The notes: generated by a model from the letters alone, not told the origin. DNA of 42,118 nt from JBAYOE01 sp050950065 (GCA_050950065.1 JBMNGX010000004.1:1-42118); one strand, 5' to 3'. Shown: positions 8,650 to 18,017, counted from the first letter of the stretch. Numbers and translations are program-made.

Positions 8650-9942
8650 ATGCAAAAGATGTCAAAAACGATACTAGTATTAGGTATGATATCAATACTA
8701 CTTTTGGGGCTATTTATTAGTTGTGATGATAAATTGCCTGATGACCCTACTAGCTCGGAAGTTGGAGTAACTATCACAACAGATCCTGTTGATGTTAGTT
8801 CTCTTAGTAATGACAAGGAGGTGACGGTTACCTTATCTACAGAAACAAGCGGAGCTGATATCTATTATACCCTTGATGGTACAACTCCCACAAAGTCTTC
8901 GAAAAAATACTCTTCACCATTGAAAGTTGAAACTGAAAACCCTTTTGGAGAAACCATTGTAGTAAAGTATTTAGGAGTTAAAGAAGGGCTTACGTCTACC
9001 TCTGGCTCTAAAGATTTGGTATTCAAAGGTATAGAAAACACCCGTGTAATATTAATGACCGAATCTGAGATAGAAGGTTTTGAATACCATCCAAGACGCA
9101 ATTAGCGAAGCAAGTGATGATTCTGATGTCTGCGATGTAATTTATGTCAATAAAGGGAGCTATGCAGAAGAGTTAGCTATTGCATAAAAATATTGCACTA
9201 ATTAGTTACGGTGCGACTTTAACGGAAGGTGTTTCTATAACCAAAGGAGAGGTATTAATAGATAATTTCGAATTGACAGGCAAGGGTATTTTAGCATCCA
9301 ATGTTGGTGAAGTTGATTTTAACGAATAATACTTTTACTGAAATCAGAGAATCTATGACAGGCTCTCCAGCTAATTCAATTGTTGCTGTAGATATACACG
9401 GAGCTGCGAATGGCCCTGTGCTTATTTCAGATAACGTTTTTAGAGGTGTTGGTGAAGAAAATGGAACAGGTACAGCTATAAGAATGGTCAAAGCACAGCA
9501 TGACATAACAATTACTAAAAATATAATAGAAGATGTAACTAAAAATAGCATAAACCTTTATTCAGGTTGTCTTTCAGAGGAAGGCTCAAGATTACTTATT
9601 ACAGACAATAAAATAAGTAATTGGGATTCTGATATGGATCCACCAGGTGAAGATAATAACGAGGTTGGTGGTAGGGCTATTAGAGTGGACTTTGCTGGGT
9701 CTTCTGCAAGTACAAAGGTCCAAATAACAGGAAACACATTTGTACCTCCTAATTATCCATCAGGACAAGATCCAGTAGATCCTGACTTTGTTAAATTAAC
9801 TACTATGGGCAGTATTGAGTATAATCTTACAAATAACTATTGGGGTAGTGAAGAGCCCGACTTTGGTACAATCTTAAAAGTTGATGAAGAAACTCCTGAT
9901 GAAATAAAGTATTCTCCATTTTATACAACTGAATCAATGTGA
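8650..9942 (+). pseudogene. Chitobiase-like/right-handed beta-helix lipoprotein with three frameshifts
   Basis: The start is the ATG at 8650, with TAGGAGG eight bases upstream. A lipoprotein signal follows (LLLGLFISC, Cys as lipidation site). Next is a CHB_HEX_C-type domain with IYYTLDGTTPT, then a pectin-lyase-like beta-helix recognisable from TIQDAI, VIYVNKGSYAEEL, ISDNVFRGVG and ITGNTFVP. The frame breaks three times, each compatible with one extra base. The sites are the T4 run at 9078-9081, about 9176-9183 (joining EELAI to HKNIALISYG), and the T4 run at 9317-9320 (joining GEVD to LTNNTFTEI). Correcting all three gives 429 residues. Such proteins are surface-exposed and often bind or cleave polysaccharide, but this one has no visible catalytic motif. 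Real decay or assembly error cannot be separated here. Confidence 0.75.
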
Positions 9943-9964
9943 GACTAGTAGCTAGTTTTAACTT

Positions 9965-10001
9965 GGCTACCTCTCTAATAGTAGGGAGGTGGCCTGATTT
10001 T
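9965..10001 (+). terminator. Terminator after the beta-helix gene
   Basis: Eleven-bp stem with two G-T pairs (9965-9975 with 9984-9994), followed by TGATTTT. It starts about 22 bases after the stop codon. Confidence 0.65.
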
Positions 10002-10106
10002 AAAATCATTAATCTATTCCATTTATAATAAGTTCCTTCTTTAACAATTAATTTTTATAACACACCAATCTCTAAGTTAAGTTTCTAATAAAGCATAAGC
10101 AGCCTT

Positions 10107-10140
10107 CTTATTTCAACTTGTCTTTACAACTTGAAATAAG
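10107..10140. repeat. Inverted repeat upstream of fic, also found downstream
   Basis: Arms CTTATTTCAACTTG (10107-10120) and CAACTTGAAATAAG (10127-10140) form a 14-bp stem with one mismatch and a 6-nt loop. The same two words recur beyond the gene at 11388-11431. It lies 45 bp before the fic start codon, so it may be an operator for the protein's own winged-helix domain or a cassette boundary. Confidence 0.6.
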
Positions 10141-10184
10141 GATGGTATTTTATAGATAGTTATTTCAATTTAAGTAGGAAAGGT

Positions 10185-11334
10185 ATGGAAAAGGGGAATA
10201 GGGCAGGAGTATTTAAGTCTCAATTAGATGGAGAAGCTAAGTATTTATCTTTTCTACCATCTAATTTGCCTCCACAACCTCCTATCGTAGTTAATGAAGA
10301 AATTTCTAATTTAATTGTTGCGTCAACTAAATCAATTACAAAACTGGAAAGTGCCTCATCCTTAATTCCTCACGTAGCATCTGTTTATCCCAATGTATGT
10401 TCGTAAAGAGGCTCTATTATCATCTCAGATTGAAGGAACTCAATGCACCTTAGAAGATGTCCTTGATCCCAATATTGATAATAATCTTAATAGAGATGTC
10501 GAAGAAGTCATCAATTATGTAAAAGCTATCAACTACGCAATTGATAGACTAAATGAATTACCACTTTCTAACAGACTTATTAAAGAAATCCATTCAATTT
10601 TGATGGATGGAGTAAGAGGGGAAAATAAAAGTCCAGGAGAGTTTCGCATTTCACAAAATTGGATAGGGGGAGAGGGGCTCTCTTTAAAGCATGCACGATT
10701 TATTCCTCCTAGCCCTAAAGATATGATTGAAGCGATGTCAGAGTTAGAGAAGTATATGAATACTCCAGATAGTTTTAATGTCTTACTAAAAGCAGCTCTA
10801 ATTCATTACCAGTTTGAAACTATTCACCCCTTTTTAGATGGAAATGGCCGTATAGGAAGATTATTAGTCACCTTGTTTCTTATAAATGAGAAAGTAATTA
10901 CTACGCCATCTTTATACATCTCTTATTTTCTAAAAAGAAATAGGAGTGAATATTACGATAGGTTAACTTTAGTGAGAAATAGTGGGAACTACGAACAGTG
11001 GATTAAGTTCTTTTTAGAAGCAATTAATGAAGCAGCTACAGATGGTTATAAAAACATAATGATCTTGGCAAAACTTCATGATGAAAATATTGCTAAAATT
11101 AATACTCTAGGAAGAGCAAGAACAACAGCTTTGCAACTTTTCTCATACCTAGAAAAAAATCCAATTATTGAAATAGGAAGGAGTGCTAAAGACTTAAATC
11201 TCTCTTATAACACAGTGGGCTCTTCAGTAAAAAGATTGGTGGACCTAAACATTCTTGTCCAATCTGCTGGAAATCTTAGAGATCGAAGATTTACCTATAA
11301 AGAATATTTAGATGTTTTAAAAGAGGGAACTTAG
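10185..11334 (+). pseudogene. Fic-domain protein with N-terminal inhibitory motif and C-terminal winged helix, frameshifted
   Basis: Fic proteins transfer AMP or related groups to target proteins. The first frame (10185-10406) holds the Fic_N region and stops at TAA. The second (to 11334) carries the SSQIEGT motif, fitting the inhibitory (S/T)xxxE(G/N) helix, then the catalytic HPFLDGNGRIGR (His near 10825), with all core residues present. A C-terminal winged helix follows (SAKDLNLSYNTVGSSVKRL). Dropping one base in CCCAA (10389-10393) joins VASVYP to MYVRKEALL and gives 382 residues, typical of the family. The second frame could still yield a near-complete Fic domain from the ATG at 10394 if it is translated. 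AGGA lies five bases before the first ATG. Confidence 0.78.
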
Positions 11335-11387
11335 AATTATTGCATAAAAAAGTTGGTGTGAGAGGCATATTTTAATTGTTATTCTTC

Positions 11388-11431
11388 CAACTTGAAATAA
11401 GAACTAAATAAATGGCCCCTTATTTCAACTT
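11388..11431. repeat. Second copy of the fic-flanking repeat words
   Basis: CAACTTGAAATAAG at 11388-11401 is identical to 10127-10140, and CTTATTTCAACTT at 11419-11431 is identical to 10107-10119. The order is swapped relative to the upstream pair. The second word is also the left arm of the terminator at 11416-11455. Confidence 0.6.
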
Positions 11432-11459
11432 AGGTGTCTAAAGTGAAATAAGGGGTTTT
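11416..11459. terminator. Bidirectional terminator between fic and the HAD gene
   Basis: CCCCTTATTTCA (11416-11427) pairs perfectly over 12 bp with 11444-11455 and is followed by TTTTG on the plus strand. It lies between two convergent genes, so it could end both transcripts. Confidence 0.75.
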
Positions 11460-11464
11460 GTTTA

Positions 11465-12268
11465 TTATTCTAATAAATAATCTATGAATTTTACAAAGCC
11501 TGATTCTTTTGCTGATGGGAATAGGTAATCTGCAAACTCAACAACTGAAGGATGGGCATCCTCAGGAGCTGCAAAGTAGTTTACATAGTGGCGCATTGGA
11601 GCATCAGATTGAGCATCTCCTGCAGCCCAAAGCTTCCCATTTTTAAGATGGGGGTAAAGGTCTTTTAGAATCTCAATAGCCTTTCCTTTATCAACAGTGT
11701 GATCAGTTATTTCAAAGAAGTGGCGACTGGCAAACACTCGGTGAAATAAAGAGGGATCTAGTAGTTCACTTCTAATTTTCTTTAAAGTGTCTGGATTAGC
11801 ACAAGTTAGAAGAACTTTTAAAAGTTTTTCTTCTTTGAAGTTGACACTCTCAAAATCGACAACAGGGGTGGTGCGATCGTAGGTGGTAGCTTTAACTTGT
11901 AAAGTTTCATTTGTTTTTACTGTCCATCCTTGATCAATACTATTTAAAGTTACACTAACACCTTCGTAATCTCTTATAATTTTAGGAACAATCTCTAAAA
12001 TTGATTTATCTAAAGGCTTACTAAAAACTTCTTTATTTTCATTGGTATCCCAAATTAATGCCCCTCCAAAGAAGATACTTGGAAGATTTAAACTTTTAAG
12101 AGATTTAATTATTGGTTGACACCCACCTAAGGCTCTACCTGTACAAAGCCCCACATAGTTTCCTTCTTGTTGAAACTTAAATAGGGCATCATTAACTTCT
12201 TGTGGGGCTGTATCAGCCGCTTTAGATAAGAGCGTTCCATCGATGTCACTAATAATTGCTTTACTCAT
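11465..12268 (-). CDS. HAD-superfamily (Cof-type) phosphatase
   Basis: 267 residues from the ATG at 12268, chosen because AGAGGA lies eight bases upstream. A further in-frame ATG at 12289 lacks such a site. Motif I is DIDGTLL near the N-terminus, Lys is in VDKGKA, and motif IV is GDAQSDAPM. These are the catalytic and magnesium-binding residues of Cof/YidA-type phosphatases, which hydrolyse sugar phosphates or other small phosphoesters in the cytoplasm. It is the last gene of the minus-strand operon headed by the 2-oxoacid dehydrogenase genes, 53 bp after the SorC regulator. The substrate is unknown, and regulator-plus-phosphatase pairs often deal with a sugar-phosphate effector. Confidence 0.88.
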   Translation of the reverse strand: MSKAIISDIDGTLLSKAADTAPQEVNDALFKFQQEGNYVGLCTGRALGGCQPIIKSLKSLNLPSIFFGGALIWDTNENKEVFSKPLDKSILEIVPKIIRDYEGVSVTLNSIDQGWTVKTNETLQVKATTYDRTTPVVDFESVNFKEEKLLKVLLTCANPDTLKKIRSELLDPSLFHRVFASRHFFEITDHTVDKGKAIEILKDLYPHLKNGKLWAAGDAQSDAPMRHYVNYFAAPEDAHPSVVEFADYLFPSAKESGFVKFIDYLLE

Positions 12269-12321
12269 AAATAATCCTCTTGCTCTCATACTATTTTATT
12301 AAAACAGCTAAACAGTAAGTG

Positions 12322-13266
12322 TTACTTATCAGAGAGCTTAATAATTTGTTTAGCTGTAACTTCATCAGTAATTAAAGTAGTTATATGGTTTGCTTTTAAA
12401 GCACACTTAATAGCTTCTGCTTTTTGAATTCCATAAGCTACTCCAACTCTTTTAGGCACTTTTAGAAAGTCTTCAAAATCAATACCAATAATACGCTTAT
12501 TGTATGAGATATCTAAAAGATTTCCATCAGCATCGTATGAGTAGCCACAAATATGACCTACTGCCCCTGCCATTTGAATCTCTTTTGCCTCTTCTTCACT
12601 AATAAATTGAGCTCTTACCATGGCGCTTTGATTAGGATAGTTACTACTTATTCCAACAAAAGCTAAATCTAAGTTTTTAGTTTGCTTTAAAGTTTCTTGA
12701 ATTCCCAACTCTTTTAATAGGTATTCTTTGACAACTACGTTATTAACAATTACAGGACACTGTAAAGGGTAGTAACTACTTTTGATGCGTCTAGAGAACT
12801 CACGAGCAAGCTCTGAACCGTCGTATTGAGGCAAAGCGGCTCCGAAGCCGCCCATCAGTTGGACAACTGAAGAGTTCTTAATTGCTCTTTGGGGGAGGTG
12901 TTGAACCATGTGGTATAAACTTGTCCCCCAAGCAATTCCAATTTTAATTCCCTCTGTTAACAATGAGGTTGCATATTCACCAGCAACTGAACCAACATCT
13001 TTAGTTATACTTTGATCCGATTTAGTAGAGACAATTATTGCATCTTCTAAGGCAAACCTCTTTTTAAGCTGATCTCCAACTGCAGTAGAGTAGGGAAAGC
13101 TATCCTCAATTTTTATTTGGACAATACCTGACTCACGACATTTTTTTAATACATTGGAGACAGTTGGTCTAGAAATACCAAACTCTTTAGCAATCTCTTG
13201 TTGTGAATGTCCGTCCATGTAATAACGTCTAGCAATAGAAATTAAAACCTTTTTATCTTTTTGCAC
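12322..13266 (-). CDS. SorC/DeoR-family sugar-binding transcriptional regulator
   Basis: 314 residues starting at a GTG (13266) with AGAGG six bases upstream. The N-terminal helix-turn-helix is SQQEIAKEFGISRPTVSNV (about residues 21-39). The remainder is the SorC effector domain, recognisable from GIAWGTSLYHMV, VVQLMGGFG and the central DLAFVGIS, which binds phosphorylated sugars in relatives such as CggR and DeoR of Bacillus. The gene lies 26 bp after the E3 gene in the same operon. It may therefore regulate the operon from the repeat-bearing promoter at 17988-18058. The effector is not predictable. Confidence 0.9.
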   Translation of the reverse strand: MQKDKKVLISIARRYYMDGHSQQEIAKEFGISRPTVSNVLKKCRESGIVQIKIEDSFPYSTAVGDQLKKRFALEDAIIVSTKSDQSITKDVGSVAGEYATSLLTEGIKIGIAWGTSLYHMVQHLPQRAIKNSSVVQLMGGFGAALPQYDGSELAREFSRRIKSSYYPLQCPVIVNNVVVKEYLLKELGIQETLKQTKNLDLAFVGISSNYPNQSAMVRAQFISEEEAKEIQMAGAVGHICGYSYDADGNLLDISYNKRIIGIDFEDFLKVPKRVGVAYGIQKAEAIKCALKANHITTLITDEVTAKQIIKLSDK

Positions 13267-13292
13267 ACAAAACCTCTGCTTTTAAAAAAGGC

Positions 13293-14699
13293 TTAAGTTC
13301 CCCAGTGATAACACTCCCCAATACAAATTGCCGCTGCCTCTTTCAAAGCCTCGTTAATTGTTGGGTGGGCGTGTATAGTGTTGGCTATCTCATTGACAGT
13401 TAGTTCGTGTTGCATTGCCACAGCTGCTTCTCCAATAATTTCTGAAACATTGTAACCAACGCAAGCTACACCTAAAATCTGACCATACTTTTTCTCTGAG
13501 ACAACCTTTACAAATCCCTCCGAGTAATCGGCAGATAGGGATCTCCCATTGGCAGAGAGGGGGAATTTACCCACTACAACATCATATTTTTTTGTAGCTA
13601 AAGCCTCTTGCTCACTCATTCCAACTGAAGCAAGCTCCAAATCAGAATAAACTACAGAGGGTACTATGTCTAGTTCGATTTGCTTTTTACCTTGATTAAT
13701 CAAGCCTAAATCGGTGCAGATATTGTGAGCTACAACCTCTCCCATGTGGTAAGCTGCGTGAGCTAGCATACTTTTAGCTGTTACATCCCCTGCAGCGTAG
13801 ATATTTGGTGAACTTGTTTGTCCATAATCGTTAATTTTAATGCTATTTTTATTTGTCTCTAATTTAAATTGATCTGTTAAAAAAGAGAGATTAGCAACTC
13901 TTCCAGCTGCTAGCAAAATCAAATCAGCTTCTAAAACTTCTTTGTTACTTAAAGTAAGAGTTGCCTCTTTGCCTTTAGTCTCAATTTTAGTGACAGTAGT
14001 ATCAGTGAAAGTTTTAATTCTTTTCTTATTTAAACTACGAGCAATAACATCTATTTGCTCTTCATCAAAACCTTTTAAAATTGAAGGGAGAGCCTCAACA
14101 ATAGTTATTTCAGACCCAAAAGAGTTAAAAATTGAGGCAAACTCAATTCCTATTACTCCCCCTCCAATAATAGCCAATCTTTTAGGGACAAATTCTAAAT
14201 CTAAAATTTGTTCACTATCTACAACTAATGGAGAATCGATTCCTTCAATAGGAATTTTGTTGGTAGCAGAGCCAGTTGCAATTAAAATGTTCTTTGCTTC
14301 TACCACTGATCCATCTTCTAGTTTTACTAAGTTTTGGCCAATAATAGTAGCTTTTTGGTCAACTGTTTCAACACTCGATCCTTTAAGTAAAAATTCTACA
14401 CCCTTTACCAACCTTTTAACTGTTCTGTCTTTCCCCTTTACGGCCTTTTTCATATCTACAGTGAAAGAGGGGTCAGCTATTTCAATGCCGCGCGAGGCGG
14501 CATTATTTAAAGCAGTGATGGTATGTAAGCTTTGTACATAATATTTAGTTGGAATACATCCTTGGTTTAAACAAGTTCCCCCAACACTCTTTTTTTCGGC
14601 TAAGAGGACCGAAGCGCCCAAGCGGGCCGCTTTTATCGCGCTGATATAACCAGCAGGTCCTCCTCCAATTATTACAAGATCTTTTTTCATATTACCCAT
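13293..14699 (-). CDS. lpdA: Dihydrolipoamide dehydrogenase (E3)
   Basis: 468 residues from the ATG at 14699, with GAGG six bases upstream. A second ATG at 14690 is too far from that site. E3 reoxidises dihydrolipoamide on E2 with NAD+. Visible are the FAD Rossmann motif IIGGGPAGYIS, the redox disulfide in GGTCLNQGCIPTK (Cys43/Cys48), the NAD-binding IIGGGVIGIEFA, the FAD motif YAAGDVT and the C-terminal catalytic HAHPTINEA. It lies 8 bp downstream of the E2 gene. Length and motifs are standard. Confidence 0.95.
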   Translation of the reverse strand: MGNMKKDLVIIGGGPAGYISAIKAARLGASVLLAEKKSVGGTCLNQGCIPTKYYVQSLHTITALNNAASRGIEIADPSFTVDMKKAVKGKDRTVKRLVKGVEFLLKGSSVETVDQKATIIGQNLVKLEDGSVVEAKNILIATGSATNKIPIEGIDSPLVVDSEQILDLEFVPKRLAIIGGGVIGIEFASIFNSFGSEITIVEALPSILKGFDEEQIDVIARSLNKKRIKTFTDTTVTKIETKGKEATLTLSNKEVLEADLILLAAGRVANLSFLTDQFKLETNKNSIKINDYGQTSSPNIYAAGDVTAKSMLAHAAYHMGEVVAHNICTDLGLINQGKKQIELDIVPSVVYSDLELASVGMSEQEALATKKYDVVVGKFPLSANGRSLSADYSEGFVKVVSEKKYGQILGVACVGYNVSEIIGEAAVAMQHELTVNEIANTIHAHPTINEALKEAAAICIGECYHWGT

Positions 14700-14707
14700 C
14701 TAAAGCC

Positions 14708-15973
14708 TCAAACTAAAAGTCTTAGAGGATTTTCTAAGAAATCGACTAAGGTTAATAAAAATAAAGATGCACCAGAGCCATCAACAATGCGGTGATCAAA
14801 AGTTAAACTTAGTTTCATAACACTCTTTTCTTTAACTTCCCCATCAACTAAGGCTAAAACCTTCTCAATTGTATTAACTCCTAAAATTGCAGCTTCAGGT
14901 GGATTTATTATTGGGGTAAATGAGCTGATTTTGTACATTCCAACATTTGAGATGGAGAAAGTTGAACCACTAAGTTCATCTATTGCTAGTTTTCCTTCTC
15001 GGGATCTTTCAATTAGGGCACTAGTGGCAAGGTGTAAAGATCCAATGGTGTGGTTGTTGGTGTTCTTAATATGAGGAACAACTAAACCACGCTCTGTTGC
15101 TACAGCAACACCAATGTTGATATCACCTTTCTCAATAATAGCATCTTCATCAAAGATTGAATTTAAACGAGGATGGAGTTCTAAGGCTCGAGCAGTGGCT
15201 AACACAACAAAATCATTTATTGAGGGTTTAAAACCACTTTGGGATAAAATATCTTCTCTTAGTGCAAGAAGCTTATCCATATTAGCATTAATATCCTCAG
15301 TTACTTGTGGGATAGTTAAAACACTTTCTAACATCCTTTTGCCAGTAATTTTTTGGATATTGGTTAAAGGTACTCTTCTATCTTCACCTTTAGTGGTCGT
15401 TCTTTGTAAATCTCTAACGTAGATTTTCTTTTGATGACCAGTTCCCTCAACTTTTGTTAAATCAATTTGTTGTTCTTGTGCCACTTTAGTAGCTAGTGGG
15501 GTAGCTTTAACTACACTAGCTAGAACATCATCTTTAACTATTTCACCCCATTTCCCACTAGGGGTAACATTTGCCAAATCGATTCCTTTCTCTTTGGCAG
15601 CTGCTTTAGCAGCAGGAGTTGAGGCAATTTTAGTAGTTGAAAAGGTTGTAATAGGAGTTAGGGTAGTTTCTTTAACCTCTTTAGCTTCTTTTACCTCTTC
15701 TTTAGCTATCTCTTTAGTTTCAGGAATTGCTTCCCCTTTTTTACCAACCCAAGCGATAGGGAGAGTTACTGGGACAGTGGTTCCATCAGGATAAACAAGT
15801 TTTAAAACAGTACCTGTTAAATCACTTTCTAAATCCATGGTTGTTTTATCGGTCTCAATTTGGGCAATTACATCTCCCTCTTTAATTTGATCTCCCTCTT
15901 TAATCAACCACTCAATGATAACCCCTTCTTCCATAGCCATGCCAGATTTTGGCATAATAATAGGTTCAGCCAT
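14708..15973 (-). CDS. Dihydrolipoamide acyltransferase (E2) of a 2-oxoacid dehydrogenase complex
   Basis: 421 residues from the ATG at 15973, with AGGAGG five bases upstream; the preceding in-frame TTG is less likely. Domains in order are a lipoyl domain with modified Lys43 (ETDKTTMDLE), two successive peripheral-subunit-binding-like segments, and the acyltransferase domain with DHRIVDGSGA. The first segment is about residues 117-150 (ASTPAAKAAAKEKGIDLANV) and the second about 158-192 (TPLATKVAQEQQIDLTKV). Two such segments in a row is a mild oddity. It works with the flanking E1 and E3 genes and takes pyruvate- or acetoin-derived acetyl groups to CoA. Confidence 0.93.
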   Translation of the reverse strand: MAEPIIMPKSGMAMEEGVIIEWLIKEGDQIKEGDVIAQIETDKTTMDLESDLTGTVLKLVYPDGTTVPVTLPIAWVGKKGEAIPETKEIAKEEVKEAKEVKETTLTPITTFSTTKIASTPAAKAAAKEKGIDLANVTPSGKWGEIVKDDVLASVVKATPLATKVAQEQQIDLTKVEGTGHQKKIYVRDLQRTTTKGEDRRVPLTNIQKITGKRMLESVLTIPQVTEDINANMDKLLALREDILSQSGFKPSINDFVVLATARALELHPRLNSIFDEDAIIEKGDINIGVAVATERGLVVPHIKNTNNHTIGSLHLATSALIERSREGKLAIDELSGSTFSISNVGMYKISSFTPIINPPEAAILGVNTIEKVLALVDGEVKEKSVMKLSLTFDHRIVDGSGASLFLLTLVDFLENPLRLLV

Positions 15974-15982
15974 CAAATCCTC

Positions 15983-16966
15983 CTACATCAATTCTCTAAT
16001 AGCTGCAGTTATCTTCTCTTCAGTTGGGACAACTTGAGCTTCGAGTTGGGGGTTATAAGGAATTGGTACATCCAAGCCTCCCAATCTTTTCACTGGAGCA
16101 TCTAAATAGAAGAAAGCTTCACTTTCAACAATTGTGCTAACCAACTCTCCACCATAGCCACCAGTTTGAACAGCCTCATGGACAACTAAAACCTTTCCGG
16201 TCTTCTTAGCAGAGTTAATTAAAGTCTCTTTATCGAGTGGGGTAAGGGTTCTAATATCAATAACTTCTATATCAGCCTCTTTGTTTGCAGCAAATTGCTG
16301 TGCAATACTAAGACAGCGACCAACCATTCTTCCATAAGTAATAATAGTTAAATCTTTTCCCTCTCTTTTAACATCGGCAACTCCCAAAGGTATTGTGTAA
16401 TCATCACCAACTTCAGGAACTGGACCTTTTACTCTGTAAAGGAGTTTTTGCTCTAAAAAGACAACAGGGTTGTTATCTCTAATGGCAGATTTTAAAAGAC
16501 CTTTTGCATCGTAAGGGGTAGAAGGAATAACAACTTTAAGTCCTGGAACGTGGGCAACCCAAGCCTCTAAGCTTTGGCTGTGTTGAGCAGCTGCTCCTGT
16601 TCCAGATCCCCCTGGAGCCCTAAGAACCATAGGGACCATCCCTTGTCCTCCAAATTGGAAGCGGTTTTTAGCAGCTTGGTTTACTAGAGGCTCCATTGCC
16701 AAAGTTAAAAAGTCGCTAAACATAATTTCAACTATTGGTCTAAGGCCTGTCATAGCAGCACCTGCAGCAGCCCCTGTGATTGCTAATTCAGAAATAGGGG
16801 TATCCAAAACACGCTCAGGTCCAAACTCTTCAAACATCCCTCGAGAAACTCCAAAAGCTCCCCCATATATTCCAATATCTTCACCTAAGAAGATAATAGT
16901 GTCATCTTTTCTCATCTCTTCGCTCATCGCTTCATTAATAGCTTGAGCATATGTAATTTCACGCAT
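15983..16966 (-). CDS. 2-oxoacid dehydrogenase E1 beta subunit (pyruvate or acetoin type)
   Basis: 327 residues. The N-terminus REITYAQAINEAMSEEM and the segments FLGEDIGIYGGAFGVS, GMVPMVLRAPGGSG and HEAVQTGGYGGELV are characteristic of PdhB/AcoB. It forms the E1 heterotetramer with the alpha subunit encoded immediately upstream (17-bp gap). AAGGAG lies eight bases before the ATG at 16966. AcoB and PdhB are hard to separate by eye. The operon lacks acoin-type accessory genes and has no nearby lipoate enzymes. Confidence 0.93.
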   Translation of the reverse strand: MREITYAQAINEAMSEEMRKDDTIIFLGEDIGIYGGAFGVSRGMFEEFGPERVLDTPISELAITGAAAGAAMTGLRPIVEIMFSDFLTLAMEPLVNQAAKNRFQFGGQGMVPMVLRAPGGSGTGAAAQHSQSLEAWVAHVPGLKVVIPSTPYDAKGLLKSAIRDNNPVVFLEQKLLYRVKGPVPEVGDDYTIPLGVADVKREGKDLTIITYGRMVGRCLSIAQQFAANKEADIEVIDIRTLTPLDKETLINSAKKTGKVLVVHEAVQTGGYGGELVSTIVESEAFFYLDAPVKRLGGLDVPIPYNPQLEAQVVPTEEKITAAIRELM

Positions 16967-16983
16967 TTAAGTTCTCCTTCAAT

Positions 16984-17940
16984 TTAGGCATATAAATCAT
17001 CAAAGATGTTTTCGATTTTTGGCTCAGGACTATTTTCAGCAAACTCTAAAGCTTTTTTAACTTCTTCAGCTGCATCTTCTTGCATTTTATCAAGCTCTTT
17101 TTCACTAAAAATTTTCTTTTCTAATAAGTACTCTTTGTGACGTTTGATTGGACATTTTTCTTTCCACATCTCAACTTCATCTTTTTCACGATAAATTTGT
17201 GCGTCACTTTTTGAGTGTCCCATCCAACGGTATGTATCTAAGACCATCAACATTGGACCATTCTTTTTTACATACTCTTTTGCTTTTTTGGTCTCTTCAT
17301 AAATGGTAACTACATCGTTTCCATCCAATTTGATCCCTTTCATACCGTAACTAGATGCCCTGATGGAGATATCATCGATGTTCATCGATTGTTGAACGTG
17401 CATCGACATCCCATATTGGTTGTTGGTAACTACATAAATAATTGGAAGCTTCCAAACTGAGGCTAAGTTTAAAGATTCATGGAATGAACCTTCGTTTACA
17501 GCTCCATCACCAAAGTAACAAACAGTTATGTTTTCACTTTTGCGATACTTTTGTGATAGGGCAGCTCCAGTGGCAATTGGAATTCCACCACCAACGATTC
17601 CATTAGCACCCAACGATCCCACAGAGAAATCAGCGATGTGCATACATCCCCCTTTCCCTTTACAATAACCTGTCTCTTTACCCAAGAATTCAGCCATCAT
17701 TCTGTTGATGTCCATATTTTTACCAATACCTTGGTTGTGACCACGGTGTGTTTGAGTAATAAGGTCCTCATTCTCTAGAGCCGAAGAGACTCCAACTCCA
17801 GTTGCCTCCTCTCCAATACAGAAGTGGGCAGTTCCATGAACTTTCCCTTGTGTGAAGAGTTTGGCTGCAGTTAGTTCAAACTCCCGAGTAAGCAACATCT
17901 TGTAATAGAGTTCCTTGTGTACATCTTTAGCTAAAGCCAT
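16984..17940 (-). CDS. 2-oxoacid dehydrogenase E1 alpha subunit (pyruvate or acetoin type)
   Basis: 318 residues. The thiamine-diphosphate motif begins at GDGAVNEG (144-151) and ends with NN (173-174). THRGHNQGIGK and GHSKSDAQIYR match the active-site and phosphorylation-loop regions of PdhA/AcoA. It decarboxylates the 2-oxoacid and passes the acyl group to lipoyl-E2. First gene of the operon, with AGGAG before the ATG at 17940 and a near-consensus promoter 48-77 bases upstream. Many anaerobic spirochaetes use pyruvate:ferredoxin oxidoreductase, so a complete lipoyl complex gives a second, NADH-producing route, or serves acetoin. Confidence 0.93.
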   Translation of the reverse strand: MALAKDVHKELYYKMLLTREFELTAAKLFTQGKVHGTAHFCIGEEATGVGVSSALENEDLITQTHRGHNQGIGKNMDINRMMAEFLGKETGYCKGKGGCMHIADFSVGSLGANGIVGGGIPIATGAALSQKYRKSENITVCYFGDGAVNEGSFHESLNLASVWKLPIIYVVTNNQYGMSMHVQQSMNIDDISIRASSYGMKGIKLDGNDVVTIYEETKKAKEYVKKNGPMLMVLDTYRWMGHSKSDAQIYREKDEVEMWKEKCPIKRHKEYLLEKKIFSEKELDKMQEDAAEEVKKALEFAENSPEPKIENIFDDLYA

Positions 17941-17987
17941 ACTTCTATCTCCTAATAATAAAATTTACATATTTGTATCTAATGATA

Positions 17988-18017
17988 ATTATAATATTAA
18001 AGAGATGTAGTTGTCAA
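17988..18017 (-). promoter_or_regulatory. Near-consensus sigma70 promoter of the E1-E2-E3 operon
   Basis: On the minus strand, TTGACA (18012-18017), 18-bp spacer and TATAAT (17988-17993). Both boxes match the consensus exactly. Confidence 0.75.

Noticed and set aside
13942..14541. Long open frame antisense to the E3 gene
   Set aside because: Its protein is biased in a way expected from the reverse of the coding strand and has no domain, start site or ribosome-binding site.
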